In this document: positions 13,323 through 14,429 of the stretch, one piece after another
Position numbering within the stretch: position 1 is the first letter of the stretch
Layout of the letters: the number at the start of each line of letters is the position of its first letter
NCBI GenBank assembly: GCA_964356295.1
Contig: CAYHHE010000078.1
Span: forward strand, 1 to 14,429
DNA length: 14,429 nt
Origin: CAVQGZ01 sp964356295
GTDB taxonomy: Bacteria; Actinomycetota; Actinomycetes; Jiangellales; Jiangellaceae
Reading direction: 5' to 3'
The notes under the pieces: model-generated
What the model saw: only the letters and a program-made list of their open reading frames with translations
Databases searched by the model: none
What the model was told of the DNA's origin: nothing
Translations under genes and position numbers: made by a program

Positions 13323-13669
13323 GCCCGCTCCCCTCCCTGCCATCCCCGCACCGCCCTTATACCGCATCCCGAGGGTGCGCAGCGACAGGTCTGCGGTTTC
13401 CGTGGGCCGGGCGCGTCGTGAGTGCCGAGGTGGGCGGTGTTGTCGTCGCGCGGGTGTTGTGGGGCTGGTTGGTGTACGTGTGTCGGGGTGATTGGCCTCA
13501 GGGAGGAGGCGACCGGGGCGGCGGTATTCGTCATCGGGCTCCCCGAGACCGCCGCCGGGATCGCAGTCAACGCGGCCATCCCCGGCGGTGCGGCGTGGGT
13601 CGCCCGCTCCCGATGGACACTGCGGAGGTGCCTGGTGACCACAGAACGCGCTGTCATCAGCGCCGCGGG
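13323..13669. other. Intergenic region upstream of the eut operon
   Basis: A 347-nt interval between the yoeB stop and the permease start. It holds the likely eut promoter (13356-13361), a GT-rich stretch on the plus strand at about 13430-13490 with an imperfect direct repeat GGTGTTGT (13436-13443 and 13453-13460, 17 bp apart), and an imperfect inverted repeat at about 13551-13560 and 13587-13597. An 85-codon open frame on the plus strand (13422-13679) has no ribosome-binding site and no recognisable domain, so I do not call it. No regulator gene is present. Confidence 0.5.
13356..13361 (-). promoter_or_regulatory. Possible -10 box of the eut operon promoter
   Basis: The minus strand reads TATAAG at 13361-13356, the only AT-rich hexamer in this GC-rich leader. 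Transcription starting about 7 nt downstream would give a leader of roughly 27 nt before ATG 13322. No convincing -35 is found 16-19 bp upstream (CGCTGC/TCGCTG), so a regulated or extracytoplasmic-type promoter is possible. Confidence 0.3.
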
Positions 13670-13927
13670 CTATCCGTAGTGGTAGCGACAGGCAGCGATT
13701 CGAACCTCGCCGCCGATGACCTTGTACACGAGGCGGTGTTCATCGGTGATGCGCCTGGACCAGTAGCCGGCGAAGTCGTGCTTGAGAGCCTTGGGTTTGC
13801 CGATGCCCTCGTTGCCGTTGCGCTGGATGTCGGTCAGGAGCATGTTGATCCTCTTGAGGACCCTGCGGTCCTGTGCCTGCCACCAGAGGTAGTCCTCCCA
13901 GGCGTTCTCGTCCCACACGAGCAGCAC
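13670..13927 (-). CDS. yoeB: YoeB family toxin (ribosome-dependent mRNA interferase)
   Basis: An 85-residue toxin almost collinear with E. coli YoeB (84 residues), which cleaves mRNA in the ribosomal A site. Conserved blocks are LVWDENAWEDYLWWQAQDRR, KRINMLL, LKHDFAGYWSRRITDEHRLV and the terminal AACRYHY. The catalytic Arg65 and His83-Tyr84 are kept, but position 46, a catalytic Glu in E. coli (GKPEPLKH), is Lys here (GKPKALKH), so activity could be altered. GTG 13927 starts 1 nt after the antitoxin stop, giving tight coupling to yefM. No Shine-Dalgarno of its own is needed. Confidence 0.93.
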   Translation of the reverse strand: MLLVWDENAWEDYLWWQAQDRRVLKRINMLLTDIQRNGNEGIGKPKALKHDFAGYWSRRITDEHRLVYKVIGGEVRIAACRYHYG

Positions 13928-13928
13928 A

Positions 13929-14186
13929 TCAGTCGGTATCGATCAGGTCGTGGGTGTCGCCGCGGCCAGCCTCCAGTCGCTCCATGGCGTCGAGGAGGCG
14001 CCGTGCGTTGGCGGGTGAACGCATCAGGTAGGCCGTCTCGCGAAGAGACTCGTAATCCTCGAGGGAGACGATGACCACGGGTTCGTGTCCTGCCCGGGTG
14101 ATGATGACTTCCTCGCGGTCGTTGACGACGCCGTCGAGCACCTCGGCGTAGCGAGCCCGGGACTCGGTGTAGCTCATCGTCTTCAC
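13929..14186 (-). CDS. yefM: YefM family antitoxin
   Basis: An 85-residue Phd/YefM antitoxin that neutralises YoeB and represses the pair. The N-terminal DNA-binding part reads MSYTESRARYAEVLDGVVND then REEVIITRAGHEPVVIVSLE, a classical YefM pattern. The C-terminal half (YLMRSPANARRLLDAMERLE, then acidic RGDTHDLIDTD) is the toxin-wrapping region. GTG 14186 is preferred because AGGAGG sits 5 nt upstream; ATG 14177 (MSYTE) is the enterobacterial-type start but lies 14 nt from that site. The gene precedes yoeB, the usual order. Confidence 0.92.
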   Translation of the reverse strand: MKTMSYTESRARYAEVLDGVVNDREEVIITRAGHEPVVIVSLEDYESLRETAYLMRSPANARRLLDAMERLEAGRGDTHDLIDTD

Positions 14187-14191
14187 GGTGG

Positions 14192-14197
14192 CCTCCT
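14192..14197 (-). promoter_or_regulatory. Ribosome-binding site of yefM deciding the GTG start
   Basis: A perfect AGGAGG on the minus strand, 5 nt before GTG 14186 and 14 nt before the ATG at 14177. The spacing favours the GTG. It abuts the proximal operator half TGTACG, so repressor binding would cover the start region of the transcript template. Confidence 0.6.
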
Positions 14198-14214
14198 GTA
14201 CGGAGAACTGTACG
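14197..14214 (+). promoter_or_regulatory. Probable YefM operator (two TGTAC-core sites)
   Basis: Two identical hexamers TGTACG occur at 14197-14202 and 14209-14214, 12 bp centre to centre. In E. coli, YefM-YoeB binds two repeats with a TGTACA core at the same spacing, so both motif and geometry agree apart from the last base. The distal hexamer overlaps the proposed -10 box, consistent with autorepression. Confidence 0.65.
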
Positions 14215-14236
14215 TTACGGCTAGCCAAGGTGCCAA
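14207..14236 (-). promoter_or_regulatory. Probable yefM-yoeB promoter
   Basis: The minus strand has TTGGCA (14236-14231) as -35, an 18-bp spacer and TACAGT (14212-14207) as -10, a good vegetative-sigma match. The -10 shares bases with the distal YefM operator hexamer. Transcription would begin at about 14200, leaving a very short leader before GTG 14186. Confidence 0.5.
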
Positions 14237-14429
14237 GGCGGACTCATCGACGCCTGTCAGCCACCGGATCACCTGATCCAACTCGGCCTTCGAGCGCCCC
14301 TACTTCTCCCCCTTCCCCACGTTGTGGGATAGACCGAGGCAAGCTTGGTCGCAAGGATTGCGCTCACGCTGCTCGAGCGTGGTGCTTCACCCCCGGGCAC
14401 CGAACCTGCGTCATCCCTGCGCCAGCTAG
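14237..14429. other. Non-coding end of window
   Basis: No gene with a recognisable product. Short hairpins are visible: CCCAC/GTGGG with a 3-nt loop (14316-14328) and CACGCT/AGCGTG with a 5-nt loop (14365-14381), neither followed by a T-run. A plus-strand frame ends at TAG 14427-14429 but reads as low-information Arg/Ser/Pro sequence. Confidence 0.4.

Noticed and set aside
11676..13421. 581-codon plus-strand open frame antisense to the permease
   Set aside because: Reads as Arg/Asp/Glu/Gln-rich antisense sequence; the minus strand encodes a clear 12-helix transporter.
13422..13679. 85-codon plus-strand open frame between the permease and yoeB
   Set aside because: Part of it (VFVIGLPETAAGIAVNAAIP) looks mildly protein-like, but there is no ribosome-binding site, no recognisable domain, and it runs into the end of yoeB antisense.
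14365..14381. 6-bp hairpin CACGCT/AGCGTG as a terminator
   Set aside because: No T-run follows on either strand and no gene end is nearby.
1..14429. CRISPR arrays, tRNA or rRNA genes, riboswitches (including a cobalamin riboswitch before the eut operon)
   Set aside because: No regularly spaced repeats, cloverleaf or rRNA motifs were seen, and the short leader of the operon has no recognisable B12-box. A covariance-model search would be needed for a firm negative.

Overview
This is GC-rich DNA with many GTG starts, 4-nt start/stop overlaps, and a YoeB/YefM pair and DedA protein of actinobacterial style. The best guess is a high-GC actinomycete (Actinomycetota); genus cannot be fixed from the sequence. 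The centrepiece is a single minus-strand operon of about 10.9 kb (13322 down to 2464) encoding a compact ethanolamine-utilisation bacterial microcompartment (Eut BMC).

Layout, left to right: the extreme 3' end of a plus-strand gene (2-52); a plus-strand DedA membrane protein (104-742); a decayed stretch (743-1454) holding a possible acetyltransferase tail, a DUF302 C-terminal fragment, and a 195-bp element bounded by a perfect 23-bp inverted repeat whose outer edge coincides with the DUF302 truncation point; a minus-strand lipoprotein (1455-2192); the eut operon; a 347-nt intergenic region holding the likely operon promoter; a minus-strand YefM-YoeB toxin-antitoxin pair (13670-14186) with a recognisable promoter/operator; and about 200 nt of non-coding sequence to the end.

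The operon in transcription order is: APC-family permease, eutN (pentameric vertex protein), eutA (lyase reactivase), eutB and eutC (ethanolamine ammonia-lyase), eutL (tandem-BMC trimer), eutE (CoA-acylating acetaldehyde dehydrogenase), eutM (BMC hexamer), eutQ (cupin), eutJ (Hsp70/actin-fold ATPase), a second tandem-BMC-like shell protein, and a small protein whose N-terminal domain resembles that of EutQ. The inferred job is to import ethanolamine, deaminate it with B12-dependent EutBC inside the shell to acetaldehyde and ammonia, and oxidise the aldehyde to acetyl-CoA with EutE, with EutA keeping the lyase active. Classical Eut parts absent from this window are eutS, eutK, eutG, eutD, eutT, eutP, eutH and any EutR or EutVW regulator.

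Points of most interest are: an acetaldehyde dehydrogenase that looks like the N-terminal half of AdhE and carries its targeting-helix-like segment at the C-terminus, nearly matching the N-terminal segment of EutC; the extra tandem-BMC protein and its small partner at the 3' end of the operon; the inverted-repeat element in the DUF302 remnant; and a YoeB with lysine at the position of the catalytic glutamate.
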